A stretch of 64,000 nucleotides of DNA from QZLE01 sp033852075. GTDB lineage: Bacteria > Pseudomonadota > Gammaproteobacteria > QZLD01. The stretch spans positions 52,665 through 116,664 of the forward strand of contig JAWSVC010000004.1 of the NCBI GenBank assembly GCA_033852075.1. Reading direction: 5' to 3'. Positions 43,599 through 53,865 of the stretch are shown in pieces. The notes under the pieces are model-generated. The model made no database searches, was not told the origin of the DNA, and saw only the letters and a list, made by a program, of their open reading frames with translations. The position numbers and the translations under genes are program-made. Numbering within the stretch: the stretch's first letter is position 1; each line of letters begins with the position of its first letter.

Positions 43599-46313
43599 AT
43601 GTTTACAAACATATTTAGCAAGGTCTTTGGAAGTAGAAACGAAAGGGTTCTTAAGAAATTACGCAAGGAAGTGCAGGCAGCTAATGTTCTTGAGAAAGAA
43701 GTTGAACAGCTGACCGATGAACAGTTAACGGCTAAGACGGCAGAGTTTAAGCAAAGACTTGAAGATGGTTCAACCCTTGAAGATCTGATTCCTGAGGTAT
43801 TTTCAGTAGTTAGAGAGGCCGGTAAACGAGTCATGGGCATGCGCCACTTCGATGTGCAACTTATCGGTGGGATGGTGCTTAATAGTGGCAAGATCGCAGA
43901 GATGAGAACCGGTGAGGGTAAAACGCTGGTTGCGACACTCGCGGCATATTTAAATGCGCTAACCGGTAAAGGTGTGCATGTAGTAACCGTGAATGATTAT
44001 CTTGCAAAGCGTGACTCTGCATGGATGGGTAAACTTTATGGTTTTCTTGGCCTGACAACAGGTGTTGTTGTTGCCGGGATGAGTTCTGAAGAAAAAAAGC
44101 AGGCCTATGCTGCAGACATTACCTATGGAACCAATAATGAATTCGGTTTTGATTACCTGCGTGACAATATGGCATTCAGTGCTGAAGATAGGGTGCAGCG
44201 TGAATTGAACTTTGCAATTGTGGATGAGGTTGACTCGATTCTAATTGACGAGGCTAGAACCCCTTTGATTATTTCCGGTCCTGCGGAAGATACAAGTGCT
44301 GTATACCAAAAGGTAAACAAGGTTATTCCTAAGCTAATTCGTCAGCCAGAGGAAGAAGGTGATGGTGATTATTGGGTTGATGAAAAACAAAGACAAGTTT
44401 ATCTAAGTGAAAAAGGTCACGAGCACGTTGAAGAGCTTTTGGTTGGCGCGGGATTATTGCAGGAAGATGATAGTTTATATAGTTCCGGTAATATTATGCT
44501 TATGCATCATATTAATGCTGGTTTACGTGCTCATGCATTGTTCCAGAAAGAAGTTGATTATTTAGTTGTTGATGGCGAAGTTGTAATCGTAGATGAATTC
44601 ACAGGAAGAACAATGCCTGGCAGACGCTGGTCTGATGGTTTGCATCAGGCGGTAGAAGCTAAAGAAGGTGTGAAGGTTCAGAATGAATCGCAAACCTATG
44701 CTTCAATCACCTTCCAGAATTATTTCCGTTTGTATAACAAGCTTTCTGGTATGACTGGTACAGCGGATACAGAGGCTTTTGAATTTCAGCAGATTTATGG
44801 TCTAGAAGTTATAGTCATTCCAACTCATAAGCCAATGATTCGTGATGATAGAACGGATCTGGTTTATTTGACCGCAGAAGAGAAATATGAAGCGGTAATC
44901 GAAGATATCCGTGAAAATCAAAAGAACGGTCGTCCGGTTCTTGTTGGTACCGTTTCAGTTGATACTTCGGAGATGCTTTCTAAGGTTTTAACCAAAGAAA
45001 ATATTAAGCATGAAGTTCTTAACGCCAAGCAACACGCGCGTGAAGCGACAATTGTGGCGCAGGCTGGTAAACCAGGATCAGTTACCATCGCTACTAATAT
45101 GGCTGGTCGTGGTACTGATATTGTTTTGGGTGGTAATCTTGAAGTTGCTATAGAGGAGCTTGGTGCAGACGCAACCGAACAGCAGATAGAAGAGGTTAAA
45201 GCTAATTGGAAGAAAGTCCATGAGCAAGTATTAGCCGCTGGTGGTTTGCACATTATTGGTACCGAAAGGCACGAATCGCGCCGTATTGATAATCAGCTAC
45301 GTGGTCGTGCTGGGCGTCAGGGGGATCCGGGTTCTTCAAGGTTCTATTTGTCTATGGAAGATAACCTGCTTCGAATTTTTGCATCGGATCGTGTTTCCGG
45401 CATGATGAAAAAGCTAGGAATGGAGCGTGGTGAGGCGATAGAACATCCGTGGGTTAATCGTGCAATTGAAAACGCACAGCGTAAGGTAGAAGGGCACAAC
45501 TTTGATATTCGTAAGCATCTACTTGAATTCGATAATGTAGCGAATGATCAACGTCGTGTTATCTATGAAGAGCGTAATGATCTTATGGATCTGGATGATG
45601 TGTCTGATTCGGTTGTATCAATACGTAAGGATGTGGTTGCTAAAGTATTTAGCGAATTTGTTCCACCAGGAAGTATTGATGAGCAGTGGGATATCTCTGG
45701 GTTGGAGAAAGCCATTGAAGAAGGATTTGGCATCAAATTACTGATTCAGGAATGGTTAAATGAAGATAAAGAGTTGCATGCTGAAACATTAGAGCAAAAA
45801 ATCCATGATGCTATTGTTTATGCATACACAACTAAAGAAACTAATGTGGGTTCTGAGATAATGCGTCTTGCTGAAAAGCAGATAATGTTGTCGGAACTTG
45901 ATCGTTTGTGGAAGGAACATTTGGCTGCTATGGATCATTTGCGTCAGGGTATCCATCTGCGTGGATATGCACAAAAAGATCCAAAGCAGGAATACAAAAA
46001 AGAAGCCTTTAATATGTTTCTTGAGCTTCTGGAAAGATATAAACAAAATGTCATCCAGATTTTGAGTCGTGTCCAGATTCAAACTCAGGAAGAAGTGGAA
46101 GAGATGGAAAGGCGCAAGCGTGAAGAAGCGCAGCAACGCGAGATGGAATTTCAGCATGCTCAGGCTAATGCTGCAGAAGAGGAAGGAAAGGAACAGAAAA
46201 AGCCAGTTAGGCAGCCGTTTGTAAGAGCGGAGAAAAAGGTTGGCAGAAATGATCCATGCCCGTGTGGTTCAGGAAAGAAATATAAACAATGTCATGGTAA
46301 ATTGGCATCGTAG
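43599..46313 (+). CDS. secA: Preprotein translocase ATPase
   Basis: A 904-residue motor that drives Sec export; full family length. Walker A is MRTGEGKTLVA (GEGKT 105-109), Walker B VDEVDSILIDEAR, followed by the preprotein-binding region, ATNMAGRGTDIVLGG and RRIDNQLRGRAGRQGDPGSS. The C-terminal zinc motif NDPCPCGSGKKYKQCHG, which contacts SecB and lipid, is present. It is followed by argJ after 27 bp. The exported esterases of this window depend on this pathway. Confidence 0.98.
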   Translation: MFTNIFSKVFGSRNERVLKKLRKEVQAANVLEKEVEQLTDEQLTAKTAEFKQRLEDGSTLEDLIPEVFSVVREAGKRVMGMRHFDVQLIGGMVLNSGKIAEMRTGEGKTLVATLAAYLNALTGKGVHVVTVNDYLAKRDSAWMGKLYGFLGLTTGVVVAGMSSEEKKQAYAADITYGTNNEFGFDYLRDNMAFSAEDRVQRELNFAIVDEVDSILIDEARTPLIISGPAEDTSAVYQKVNKVIPKLIRQPEEEGDGDYWVDEKQRQVYLSEKGHEHVEELLVGAGLLQEDDSLYSSGNIMLMHHINAGLRAHALFQKEVDYLVVDGEVVIVDEFTGRTMPGRRWSDGLHQAVEAKEGVKVQNESQTYASITFQNYFRLYNKLSGMTGTADTEAFEFQQIYGLEVIVIPTHKPMIRDDRTDLVYLTAEEKYEAVIEDIRENQKNGRPVLVGTVSVDTSEMLSKVLTKENIKHEVLNAKQHAREATIVAQAGKPGSVTIATNMAGRGTDIVLGGNLEVAIEELGADATEQQIEEVKANWKKVHEQVLAAGGLHIIGTERHESRRIDNQLRGRAGRQGDPGSSRFYLSMEDNLLRIFASDRVSGMMKKLGMERGEAIEHPWVNRAIENAQRKVEGHNFDIRKHLLEFDNVANDQRRVIYEERNDLMDLDDVSDSVVSIRKDVVAKVFSEFVPPGSIDEQWDISGLEKAIEEGFGIKLLIQEWLNEDKELHAETLEQKIHDAIVYAYTTKETNVGSEIMRLAEKQIMLSELDRLWKEHLAAMDHLRQGIHLRGYAQKDPKQEYKKEAFNMFLELLERYKQNVIQILSRVQIQTQEEVEEMERRKREEAQQREMEFQHAQANAAEEEGKEQKKPVRQPFVRAEKKVGRNDPCPCGSGKKYKQCHGKLAS

Positions 46314-46340
46314 AGGCCAAGTTTAAAAAGAGGGATAACA

Positions 46341-47558
46341 ATGGCCGTTAACATCAGTACACTACCAATAATGCATTCGGTAGATGGTTTTAGACTTGGA
46401 ACCGCCGAGGCAGGAATCAAATATGCGAATTGTCGTGATTTGGTGTTGATGGAGATTGCTTCTGGTGCAGCTGTAGCAGCAACCTTTACCAAAAATGCGT
46501 TCTGTGCTGCGCCAGTTACTCTAGCAAAAAAGAATCTTGCGATGGTGGAGCCAAGATATCTATTGGTGAATACAGGAACTGCAAACGCAGGAACTGGTGA
46601 GCAAGGTCTTGAATCAGCTAAAAAATGTTGTGAAATGGTTGCTAATATTGCTGAAGTTAATGGTAATGAAGTATTGCCATTTTCAACCGGTGTAATTGGT
46701 GAACAGTTACCTTTGGATAAATTTGAGCAAGGTATACCGAAGGCATATGCTGCTTTGTCTGAATCAGGGTGGGAAGATGCTGCTCATGGGATCATGACAA
46801 CAGATACTGTGCCCAAAGGTGCATCAGAGATTATTAAAATAGGTGGTAAGGATGTGGTTATCACTGGGATCTCTAAAGGTTCTGGTATGATCAAGCCTAA
46901 TATGGCTACTATGCTGGGTTATATAGCTACAGATGCAAATATTGATTCGCCACTATTACAGCAAGTTCTTTCAGCAGCAGTAAAGAAAACATTTAATCGT
47001 GTAACCGTAGATGGTGACACTTCAACCAATGATTCATTGGTTTTGGTTGCGACCAGAAAAACCAATGCTCCAGAAATCAAAGAAGATACAGAAGAGCTGA
47101 TTTTATTTGCTCAAGCAGTTGAAAGAGTTTGCAAGATTTTGGCGCAAGCCCTAATTCGTGATGGAGAAGGAGCCACTAAATTCATAACTATAGATGCGCA
47201 AAATTGCCAAACAGAAGCAGAGGCAGAGCAGGTTGCATTTACCATCGCTCATTCACCTTTGGTAAAAACCGCACTATTTGCCAGTGATCCTAACTGGGGC
47301 AGAATCCTTGCGGCAGTTGGTAGATCAGGAGTGGAAGACTTGGATATCAATAAAGTATCGCTATTTATTGGGGATACTTGTTTAATTAAAAATGGTAATC
47401 CAGACCCGCAATACACTGAACAAGCTGGCCAAAAAGAGATGGATAAGGAAGAGATTACGATAATAGTAGATCTTCAGCGTGGTGATGGAAGTGCGCAGGT
47501 TTGGACGTGTGATTTTTCGTATGACTATGTAAAGATAAACGCCGAATACCGCAGCTAA
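46341..47558 (+). CDS. argJ: Bifunctional ornithine acetyltransferase / N-acetylglutamate synthase
   Basis: A 405-residue enzyme that recycles the acetyl group in arginine synthesis. The autocleavage site is the Ala-Thr of PNMATMLGY, with nucleophile T190. SKGSGMIKPNM, TVDGDTSTNDS and DPNWGRILAAVGRSG are typical. It follows secA as in Pseudomonas. argH lies convergent downstream, so two arginine genes are close together though not in one operon. Confidence 0.96.
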   Translation: MAVNISTLPIMHSVDGFRLGTAEAGIKYANCRDLVLMEIASGAAVAATFTKNAFCAAPVTLAKKNLAMVEPRYLLVNTGTANAGTGEQGLESAKKCCEMVANIAEVNGNEVLPFSTGVIGEQLPLDKFEQGIPKAYAALSESGWEDAAHGIMTTDTVPKGASEIIKIGGKDVVITGISKGSGMIKPNMATMLGYIATDANIDSPLLQQVLSAAVKKTFNRVTVDGDTSTNDSLVLVATRKTNAPEIKEDTEELILFAQAVERVCKILAQALIRDGEGATKFITIDAQNCQTEAEAEQVAFTIAHSPLVKTALFASDPNWGRILAAVGRSGVEDLDINKVSLFIGDTCLIKNGNPDPQYTEQAGQKEMDKEEITIIVDLQRGDGSAQVWTCDFSYDYVKINAEYRS

Positions 47559-47589
47559 TTCGCGTCTATTTTCCTAATATCTTTGTTCT

Positions 47590-47658
47590 AATTTGTTAAA
47601 AAATGAGTCGCTTACTAATATGTAAGCTCAACATGTTTTTAACAAATTGCGCCTCGAT
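47590..47658. repeat. Long stem-loop element, family B (copy 2)
   Basis: AATTTGTTAAAAA (47590-47602) pairs perfectly with TTTTTAACAAATT (47636-47648), followed by GCGCCTCGAT. It shares the inner ATGAGTC and the right end with 9801-9897, while the outer arms differ. Confidence 0.75.
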
Positions 47659-47800
47659 CTTAGAAAAATATCCTGCGAATTAGTTTTTGATTGTTTTATT
47701 GGCAAGAATTATTTCTAAATGTTTTAAAATAGTGGTATTTGGCAAGGTCTTTCGTCCCTCGATTAAGTCAATGTGCTGATGAATTCAATTACGGGATGTC

Positions 47801-47868
47801 ATTGCCCGACTTGATCGGGCAATCCAGAAAATAAAACAAGTTGACTGAGTCCTTCAGCTTCGCTCAGG
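47801..47868. repeat. Family C palindrome plus family A core
   Basis: ATTGCCCGA-CTTGA-TCGGGCAAT (47801-47823) is a perfect hairpin with the same loop as 54611-54643. CTGAGTCCTTCAGCTTCGCT and then CAGG (47845-47868) is a short core of family A. Both lie in the 339-bp gap between the convergent argJ and argH. Confidence 0.75.
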
Positions 47869-47897
47869 ATAAACCAAAGATGATCGTTTTTTATTTA

Positions 47898-49301
47898 TTA
47901 CTTTTTCAGTTCTTCCAATCTCTGCTGCGCAATAGCAACTTGTCTTAACACTTGAGTAGGCGAAGTGCCACCGGTATGGTTTCTGGCATTAACTGAGCCT
48001 TCAAGGGTAAGTACCTCAAAGATATCTTCTTCAATCTTGTCAGAGAATTGTTGTAATTGCTCAAGTGACATCTCGCTAAGATCCATTTTGTTATCAACTC
48101 CAAAACGTACCGCTTTGCCTACTACTTCATGCGAATCTCTAAATGGAATTCCTTTGCGTACCAGATAATCAGCTAGATCAGTGGCGGTGGCAAAGCCTTG
48201 GATTGCAGCTTTACGCATAACTTCTTTTTTTGGTTCAAGTGCAGGGATCATATCTGCAAATGCACGCAGGCATCCTTTTAATGTATCTACTGCATCGAAT
48301 AATGGTTCTTTATCTTCTTGATTGTCTTTGTTGTAGGCTAACGGTTGTGATTTCATTAAAGTAAGTAGAGAGATAAGGTGGCCATTGACTCTGCCGGTTT
48401 TGCCACGAACCAGTTCTGGTACGTCAGGGTTTTTCTTTTGTGGCATGATCGAAGAACCGGTGCAGAAACGATCTGGCAGGTCGATAAAGTTAAACTGTGC
48501 TGATGTCCAGATAATTAGTTCTTCTGAACAGCGAGATAGGTGGGTAAGGGTAAGTGCGGCTGCAGCGCAAAACTCAATTGCAAAGTCGCGATCACTTACT
48601 GAATCTAAAGAGTTAAAAGATGGACGTTCAAAGCCAAGCAATTCACTGGTGTAGTCACGATCAATTGGATAGGTGGTTCCGGCAAGAGCAGCAGAGCCTA
48701 GCGGCATAATATTAACGCGTTTGCGGCAGTCAATCAGTCTGTCATAGTCCCTGGAAAGCATTTCGTACCATGCCAGCATGTGGTGGCCAAAGGTAATTGG
48801 TTGGGCAACCTGAAGATGGGTGAACCCCGGCATAATAGTGTCGGCATGTTTTTTAGCTTGTTCGATCAGGCCTTCTTGTAGACGAATAACTTCTTGCAGG
48901 ATAAAATCGATTTCTGCACGCATAAACAAACGGATGTCGGTGGCAACCTGGTCATTGCGAGATCTGCCTGTATGCAGTTTTTTTCCGGCATCGCCAATAA
49001 GTTGAGTCAGACGTGATTCAATGTTCATATGAACATCTTCCAGAGCAATAGACCAGTTAAAGCTGTCGTCTTCAATTTCTTGTAAAATAGTATTGAGCCC
49101 ATCTATGATGCTGTCGGTTTCTTCTTGAGTTAGTATTCCAACCTTATTTAACATCTTTGCATGAGCAGTAGAACCTTCAATGTCATAACGGTAAAGGCGT
49201 TGGTCGAAATTTACTGACGCGGTAAATGCTTGAACAAAAGCGTCGGTTGATTCGGTGAAACGGCCATTCCACATGTTCGAAGAATTGTTATTGTTGCTCA
49301 T
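47898..49301 (-). CDS. argH: Argininosuccinate lyase
   Basis: A 467-residue enzyme that splits argininosuccinate to arginine and fumarate. It has MWNGRFTESTDAFVQAFTAS, HTGRSRNDQVATD, TTYPIDRDYTSELLGF and the superfamily signature GSSIMPQKKNPD. A TTG four codons upstream is in frame; the ATG at 49301 with GGTTTGAG ahead is preferred. It is divergent from algZ, as in Pseudomonas. Confidence 0.96.
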   Translation of the reverse strand: MSNNNNSSNMWNGRFTESTDAFVQAFTASVNFDQRLYRYDIEGSTAHAKMLNKVGILTQEETDSIIDGLNTILQEIEDDSFNWSIALEDVHMNIESRLTQLIGDAGKKLHTGRSRNDQVATDIRLFMRAEIDFILQEVIRLQEGLIEQAKKHADTIMPGFTHLQVAQPITFGHHMLAWYEMLSRDYDRLIDCRKRVNIMPLGSAALAGTTYPIDRDYTSELLGFERPSFNSLDSVSDRDFAIEFCAAAALTLTHLSRCSEELIIWTSAQFNFIDLPDRFCTGSSIMPQKKNPDVPELVRGKTGRVNGHLISLLTLMKSQPLAYNKDNQEDKEPLFDAVDTLKGCLRAFADMIPALEPKKEVMRKAAIQGFATATDLADYLVRKGIPFRDSHEVVGKAVRFGVDNKMDLSEMSLEQLQQFSDKIEEDIFEVLTLEGSVNARNHTGGTSPTQVLRQVAIAQQRLEELKK

Positions 49302-49450
49302 TTGGATACTCAAACCTTTAATATGAATGAAAAATTATCGCTATTTTAACGCAGAATAAGATATTGAAAAGAATAGATTTGGTGATTTTGTGATTTATCA
49401 GTGCTTTTATCCTATATTCAAGCTAAATTTATAGTAGGAAAAAGGAGCTT

Positions 49451-50494
49451 ATGGACTTGCGTAAACAAGACGAACAATTATTTCTTCCTAATCTTGGGGG
49501 AGTTAGAAATGTTCTTACCCTGATCGTGGTAGGTGAGTTGCTGGCTATATTGCTGGTGCTTGCTGATACTTGGGGGGATGATTTTATGCAGCAGTTAAGC
49601 CTAAAATCTTTATTTGTCCAATGGACGGTGCTTGGTAGTGCAGGCACTATAGTTGCTTTAAGAACGGTCTTAAAAAATAGTTCAGTTACCATGATTGCTT
49701 GTGTGAGTTATATCATGATAATTTTAGTAACTTTGATAACCAGTGAAATTGCTTTTCAGCTTTTATATGCGGTGAAAGTAGCGGAAGGTGCTCATTTGAT
49801 GTTTTTAGGTAAAAACGTGGCAATAGCAGCGATTGTTGCAATTATTGCTTTGCGTTATTTATATCTACAGCATCAAGTAAGGCGTCGACTTATTGCAGAA
49901 AGTCGTGCCAGGGTGCAAGCATTACAGTCTAGGATCAGACCTCATTTTTTATTTAACAGTATGAATACCATTGCTGCATTGGTTAGGAGTCAACCAGATG
50001 TGGCAGAACAAACCATAGAGGATCTTGCAGACCTGTTTCGTATGAGTCTTTCCGGTTCTGACAAAAAACACACCTTAGGACAGGAGCTTGAGATGGCTAA
50101 GCGCTATCTTCGGATTGAACAATTGCGCCTGGGCGAAAGAATGGAGATGAAGTGGGATATTGCTGAGGCTCCTCTTGGTGCATTAATTCCTCCAGTGATA
50201 TTGCAGCCACTATTAGAGAATGCTGTCTATCATGGGATTGAACCGAGAGTGAATGGAGGAATGGTTCAGTTTTCCGCTCGCCTCAAAGAAGGAGAGGTAG
50301 TTATATTGGTGGTTAACTCTATGCCGGATGAAAATGAAAAGAAAAATACGCGGAAAGGTCATCAGATAGCTATCAAGAATATTCAAGAACGTTTAGAGTT
50401 GTCATATAATCCTCCCGGTAGATTAACTATGAGGGAAGATGGTGGCTACTTCTCAGTAGAGGTAAGGATTCCGTATCAGAGAATAAAAAGATGA
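49451..50494 (+). CDS. algZ: LytS/AlgZ-type sensor histidine kinase
   Basis: A 347-residue inner-membrane kinase. Four hydrophobic segments (about 20-135) form a 5TM-like sensor region without a periplasmic domain. The His-kinase motif RPHFLFNSMNTIAAL has H165, and LQPLLENAVYHGIEPR is the N-box. AAGGAG precedes the ATG. The stop overlaps algR (ATGA). In Pseudomonas the AlgZ/FimS-AlgR pair controls alginate and type IV pilus functions; the targets here are not known. Confidence 0.92.
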   Translation: MDLRKQDEQLFLPNLGGVRNVLTLIVVGELLAILLVLADTWGDDFMQQLSLKSLFVQWTVLGSAGTIVALRTVLKNSSVTMIACVSYIMIILVTLITSEIAFQLLYAVKVAEGAHLMFLGKNVAIAAIVAIIALRYLYLQHQVRRRLIAESRARVQALQSRIRPHFLFNSMNTIAALVRSQPDVAEQTIEDLADLFRMSLSGSDKKHTLGQELEMAKRYLRIEQLRLGERMEMKWDIAEAPLGALIPPVILQPLLENAVYHGIEPRVNGGMVQFSARLKEGEVVILVVNSMPDENEKKNTRKGHQIAIKNIQERLELSYNPPGRLTMREDGGYFSVEVRIPYQRIKR

Positions 50495-51240
50495 AAGTAT
50501 TAATAGTAGATGATGAGGTTCTTGCAAGAGCAAGGTTAAAAGAGCTGCTTACTGGAATAAGTGGAGTAGAGATAATCGGAGAGGCATCAAATGGATTGGA
50601 AGCGTTTAACCTTTGTGCCAGGCTTGCTCCGGATATCGTATTAATGGATATCAGAATGCCTGGTATGGATGGTATTCAGGCAGCAAGACAAATGGCTATT
50701 TTGGATCTAGCTCCATCGGTAATATTTACTACGGCATTTGGTGAATATGCGCTTGAGGCCTTTGAAGCAAATGCTATTGATTATCTGTTAAAACCAATTC
50801 GAATTGATAGATTGGAACGTGCGTTAGAAAAGGCCAAGCGACTTACACCAACTCAGCTTGAAGGGGTTGAAACAACCTCTGAAGAAGAATCCGATGCTCG
50901 TACAGAAATTTTATGTAGAGTGCGCGGAAATCTTGAGTTAATTCCAATAAGCGAAATATTATATTTTCATGCCGACCAAAAATACGTAACTATTAAGTAT
51001 TATGGTGGAGAGGTGCTGATTGAAGAATCATTGAAATCATTAGAAGAAGAATTTGGGCGTAAATTTTTGCGCATTCACCGCAGTACTCTGGTGGCGGCAA
51101 AGTTTATTATTGGTTTGGAGAAAAGTGAGCCAAACCGCTATCATATTAGTTTAAGGCACTGTGATGACAGTCTTGAGGTTAGTAGAAGACATGTAGCAGA
51201 TGTCAGGAAATTTTTACGAGAACGTGGTGATCAGCAGTAA
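50491..51240 (+). CDS. algR: LytTR-family response regulator
   Basis: A 249-residue regulator. The receiver (1-120) has D53 in VLMDIRMPGMDG, TTAFGEYALEAFEANAIDYLLKPI as the switch and Lys motif, and the LytTR DNA-binding domain fills 140-249 (YFHADQKYVTIKYYGGEVLI, FLRIHRSTLV). It is translationally coupled to algZ. The order algZ-algR followed by hem genes is a Pseudomonas-type arrangement, but hemC and hemD are missing between algR and hemX. Confidence 0.93.
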   Translation: MKVLIVDDEVLARARLKELLTGISGVEIIGEASNGLEAFNLCARLAPDIVLMDIRMPGMDGIQAARQMAILDLAPSVIFTTAFGEYALEAFEANAIDYLLKPIRIDRLERALEKAKRLTPTQLEGVETTSEEESDARTEILCRVRGNLELIPISEILYFHADQKYVTIKYYGGEVLIEESLKSLEEEFGRKFLRIHRSTLVAAKFIIGLEKSEPNRYHISLRHCDDSLEVSRRHVADVRKFLRERGDQQ

Positions 51241-51279
51241 GCAAATAAGGGAGCTGCATTACGTTCTAAAGGAAAACAA

Positions 51280-52686
51280 ATGTCGCAAGATAAAGAACAG
51301 CAAACCGAGGCAGAAAAAGATAAGGTAGAGCAAGAGATGCCTGCTCAGTCCGAGCCTCAAGACCAAGAACAAGAAACTAATATTGAGGCCAAAGATACCT
51401 TGGCTGAAAACGTCGATCCGCTTGTAGAAACAGAAGATGATTTTGCAGAAACAGACATGTCTGAAACTGTAGAAGCAATTACAGCTGAGACCCATGTAAC
51501 CGTTGTTAAAAGTAAGTTTGCTATATTTCTTGGATTATTATCTTTGATATTGATAGTAGCAGTTGCCTATGGCGGTTATTACCTTTGGCAACAGCAGCAA
51601 AAGTTGCAACAGGAACAGCAAAAAATTGCTGAGGTTACCAAAAACCAAGATTTTTCTTCCAGTATTAATGCAATTCGAACTAACCTAAATAAACAAGTAG
51701 AAGAGTTTGGCAATGTTAGTAAACAGCTTGGTGCTAAATTTGATACCAAAATAAATCAAATAAGCAAAGATGCCACAGCTAAGATTGGAAATGAAGTTGT
51801 AAGGTTAGAACGGGAACTTGATAAAGAAAAAGGTAAACGTAAGGGGCTTGAGCGTGATATCGATCGTCTAATGGATATTGCTGCCAAGAATAAGCTTGAT
51901 TGGGCTTTAGCAGAGGTACATTATCTGGCTACAATTGCTAATAATCGCCTGACATTTAATAAAGATCTTACTACTGCTATTGCCGCTTTGGAGACGGCTA
52001 ATGAAAAGATCCGTCGCCAACAGGATCAGCGTTTATATACATTAAGGCAAAGAATCGTTGATGATATTAACGAGCTTAAAGCAGTAAAACTTCCTCCATT
52101 GGTAAAGATTGCGCAAATGCTTAATGACATTGAGATGAAAATAAGAGAGCTGCCAGTGCCAAAGCCTAAGATAGGTTTAGAGTCAGGTGAAATCAAAGAA
52201 GAGTTAGCCATAAAATCTGAAAATCAACAAGATGAAGAAACTACGGTTTGGCGTAAAAAGTTTAACAGAGCAATCTCAACACTTAAGGATGGCCTTAAGG
52301 AATATATCGTAGTCAACCATGATAGTGATGGTGTAGTACCAATAATGAAGGCAGAAACCAGAGAATATCTTAATCAAAATCTTGAGTTAAAAATCCAGAC
52401 CATGCGTATTTCATTGGCAAACAGGGATCAGCAATTATTCAGTAGTAATCTGCAAATTATAGAGAGCTGGATCAATCGCTACTTTGATAAGAATGATCCT
52501 AAGGTATTGGATACAATTAAGATGATTTGGGAATTGAAGAAAATTGAACTTAACCCACAGTTGCCAAATATCAGTGAGACAATAGATGTGATCCTGGCAG
52601 AAAAAGCATCAATTCAAAGAGCAGAAGAGAAAAAAACAGCAGCTAAAATAAAGGCGGCAGTAGAGCCAATTAAAGGCACAGATTAA
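51280..52686 (+). CDS. hemX: HemX family membrane protein
   Basis: A 468-residue protein annotated in this family as uroporphyrinogen-III C-methyltransferase-like, though it lacks a methyltransferase fold. A long acidic Gln/Glu-rich cytoplasmic tail (1-75) precedes one membrane helix (about 78-102, FAIFLGLLSLILIVAVAYGG), then a periplasmic coiled coil and the HemX helical domain (DWALAEVHYLATIANNRL). AAAGGAAAA precedes the ATG. hemY starts at the next base after its stop. Its role in haem synthesis is suggested only by context in other bacteria. Confidence 0.9.
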   Translation: MSQDKEQQTEAEKDKVEQEMPAQSEPQDQEQETNIEAKDTLAENVDPLVETEDDFAETDMSETVEAITAETHVTVVKSKFAIFLGLLSLILIVAVAYGGYYLWQQQQKLQQEQQKIAEVTKNQDFSSSINAIRTNLNKQVEEFGNVSKQLGAKFDTKINQISKDATAKIGNEVVRLERELDKEKGKRKGLERDIDRLMDIAAKNKLDWALAEVHYLATIANNRLTFNKDLTTAIAALETANEKIRRQQDQRLYTLRQRIVDDINELKAVKLPPLVKIAQMLNDIEMKIRELPVPKPKIGLESGEIKEELAIKSENQQDEETTVWRKKFNRAISTLKDGLKEYIVVNHDSDGVVPIMKAETREYLNQNLELKIQTMRISLANRDQQLFSSNLQIIESWINRYFDKNDPKVLDTIKMIWELKKIELNPQLPNISETIDVILAEKASIQRAEEKKTAAKIKAAVEPIKGTD

Positions 52687-53856
52687 ATGAAACGATTAAT
52701 ATTTATAATTTTAGTATTAACACTAAGTATGCTCTTTGGCTATTTTGTTAAAGAGCATTCCGGGTATGTGCTGATTCATGTTGCGAATACTAGTATTGAG
52801 ATGACGCTTTCCTTTGCGTCATTGATGTTGGTTTTGGTATTTGGTGTTTTATTAATGATTCTTGTGGTGATAAAAGCAATTATTGGAACTCCAGAGCAGG
52901 TGTCTCTTTGGTTTACAGGCAGGAAAAAGGCAGAGGCACGTAAGAGATTTTATCAAGGGATAACCTTTCTTGCAGAAGGGTGTTATGAAGATGCTGAGAA
53001 AAGGCTTGTTGCTGATATAAAAAACAGTGAGCGCCCTCAATTAAATTATATTGGTGCGGCCATTGCTGCTCATTGTCAGGGGGATTTTTCCAAGAGTGAT
53101 GAATATTTCGCTAAGGCAGCAGTTGGTAAAAATCGGCCGGAACTTGCTATTGGTTTTGTTCAATCGTTACTACATATGGAACGAGGTAATAGTGAATCAG
53201 CAATAGCCAAACTTAGCCACCTAAATAGAATTAAACCAAATCATGAGCCGGTTATGCTTCGTTTAATTGAAGGATATGAGCATGCTAAGGATTGGCAATC
53301 ACTTCATGCCTTGATACCTATAGCAAAAAGGAAAAAGGTAATTGATGAAAAAATAGCTTTAGATATCGAAGTAAAATCGACAGTTGCCCTTTTAGAAACG
53401 GCAGAACATAGCGGTAAAGAGGTTCTCAATGCAAGTTGGAGTCACCTTCCAAAAATTATGCGCCTGAATACAGAGGTGATATCCAAATATGCTAGTGGTT
53501 TAATATCTAATGGTGCGCCAAACGAAGCAGAAAAGGTTTTGAGTGAAGCTCTTAAGAAAAATTGGAGCCCTGTGCTGATTGAACAGTATGGGAATATCAA
53601 AATATCTCATCCAGAAAGAATGTTGGCCAAGGCGGAATCCTGGTTAAAAGAGCGTCCGGATGATCCTGATTTGCTGCTTGCGGCAGGAAGACTGGCAGAA
53701 AGGGCGCAGATCTGGACCAGAGCTAAAGAATACATGTTGGCAAGTATTGATAGGCAGCCGACTAAAGAAGCGCTTAGAACGTTGGGATTGTTAATGGAGC
53801 ATTTGGAGGGAGCTGAGGGAGCGATTGATTATTATCGCATGGCCACCACCCTTTAA
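52687..53856 (+). CDS. hemY: HemY family TPR membrane protein
   Basis: A 389-residue inner-membrane protein of the proteobacterial HemY type, unrelated to protoporphyrinogen oxidase HemY. Two membrane helices (about 3-20 and 40-65, with GYVLIHVANTSIEMTLSFAS between) precede a TPR domain (YQGITFLAEGCYEDAEKRL, PDLLLAAGRLAERAQIWTRA). ATG directly follows the hemX TAA. It ends an operon with algZ, algR and hemX. Confidence 0.9.
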   Translation: MKRLIFIILVLTLSMLFGYFVKEHSGYVLIHVANTSIEMTLSFASLMLVLVFGVLLMILVVIKAIIGTPEQVSLWFTGRKKAEARKRFYQGITFLAEGCYEDAEKRLVADIKNSERPQLNYIGAAIAAHCQGDFSKSDEYFAKAAVGKNRPELAIGFVQSLLHMERGNSESAIAKLSHLNRIKPNHEPVMLRLIEGYEHAKDWQSLHALIPIAKRKKVIDEKIALDIEVKSTVALLETAEHSGKEVLNASWSHLPKIMRLNTEVISKYASGLISNGAPNEAEKVLSEALKKNWSPVLIEQYGNIKISHPERMLAKAESWLKERPDDPDLLLAAGRLAERAQIWTRAKEYMLASIDRQPTKEALRTLGLLMEHLEGAEGAIDYYRMATTL

Positions 53857-53865
53857 ATTTTGAGC

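Noticed and set aside
43417..43713. A 98-codon open frame before secA, considered as a SecM-like regulator
   Set aside because: It runs over 110 bases into secA in another frame, has no signal peptide or arrest-like end, and no ribosome binding site.
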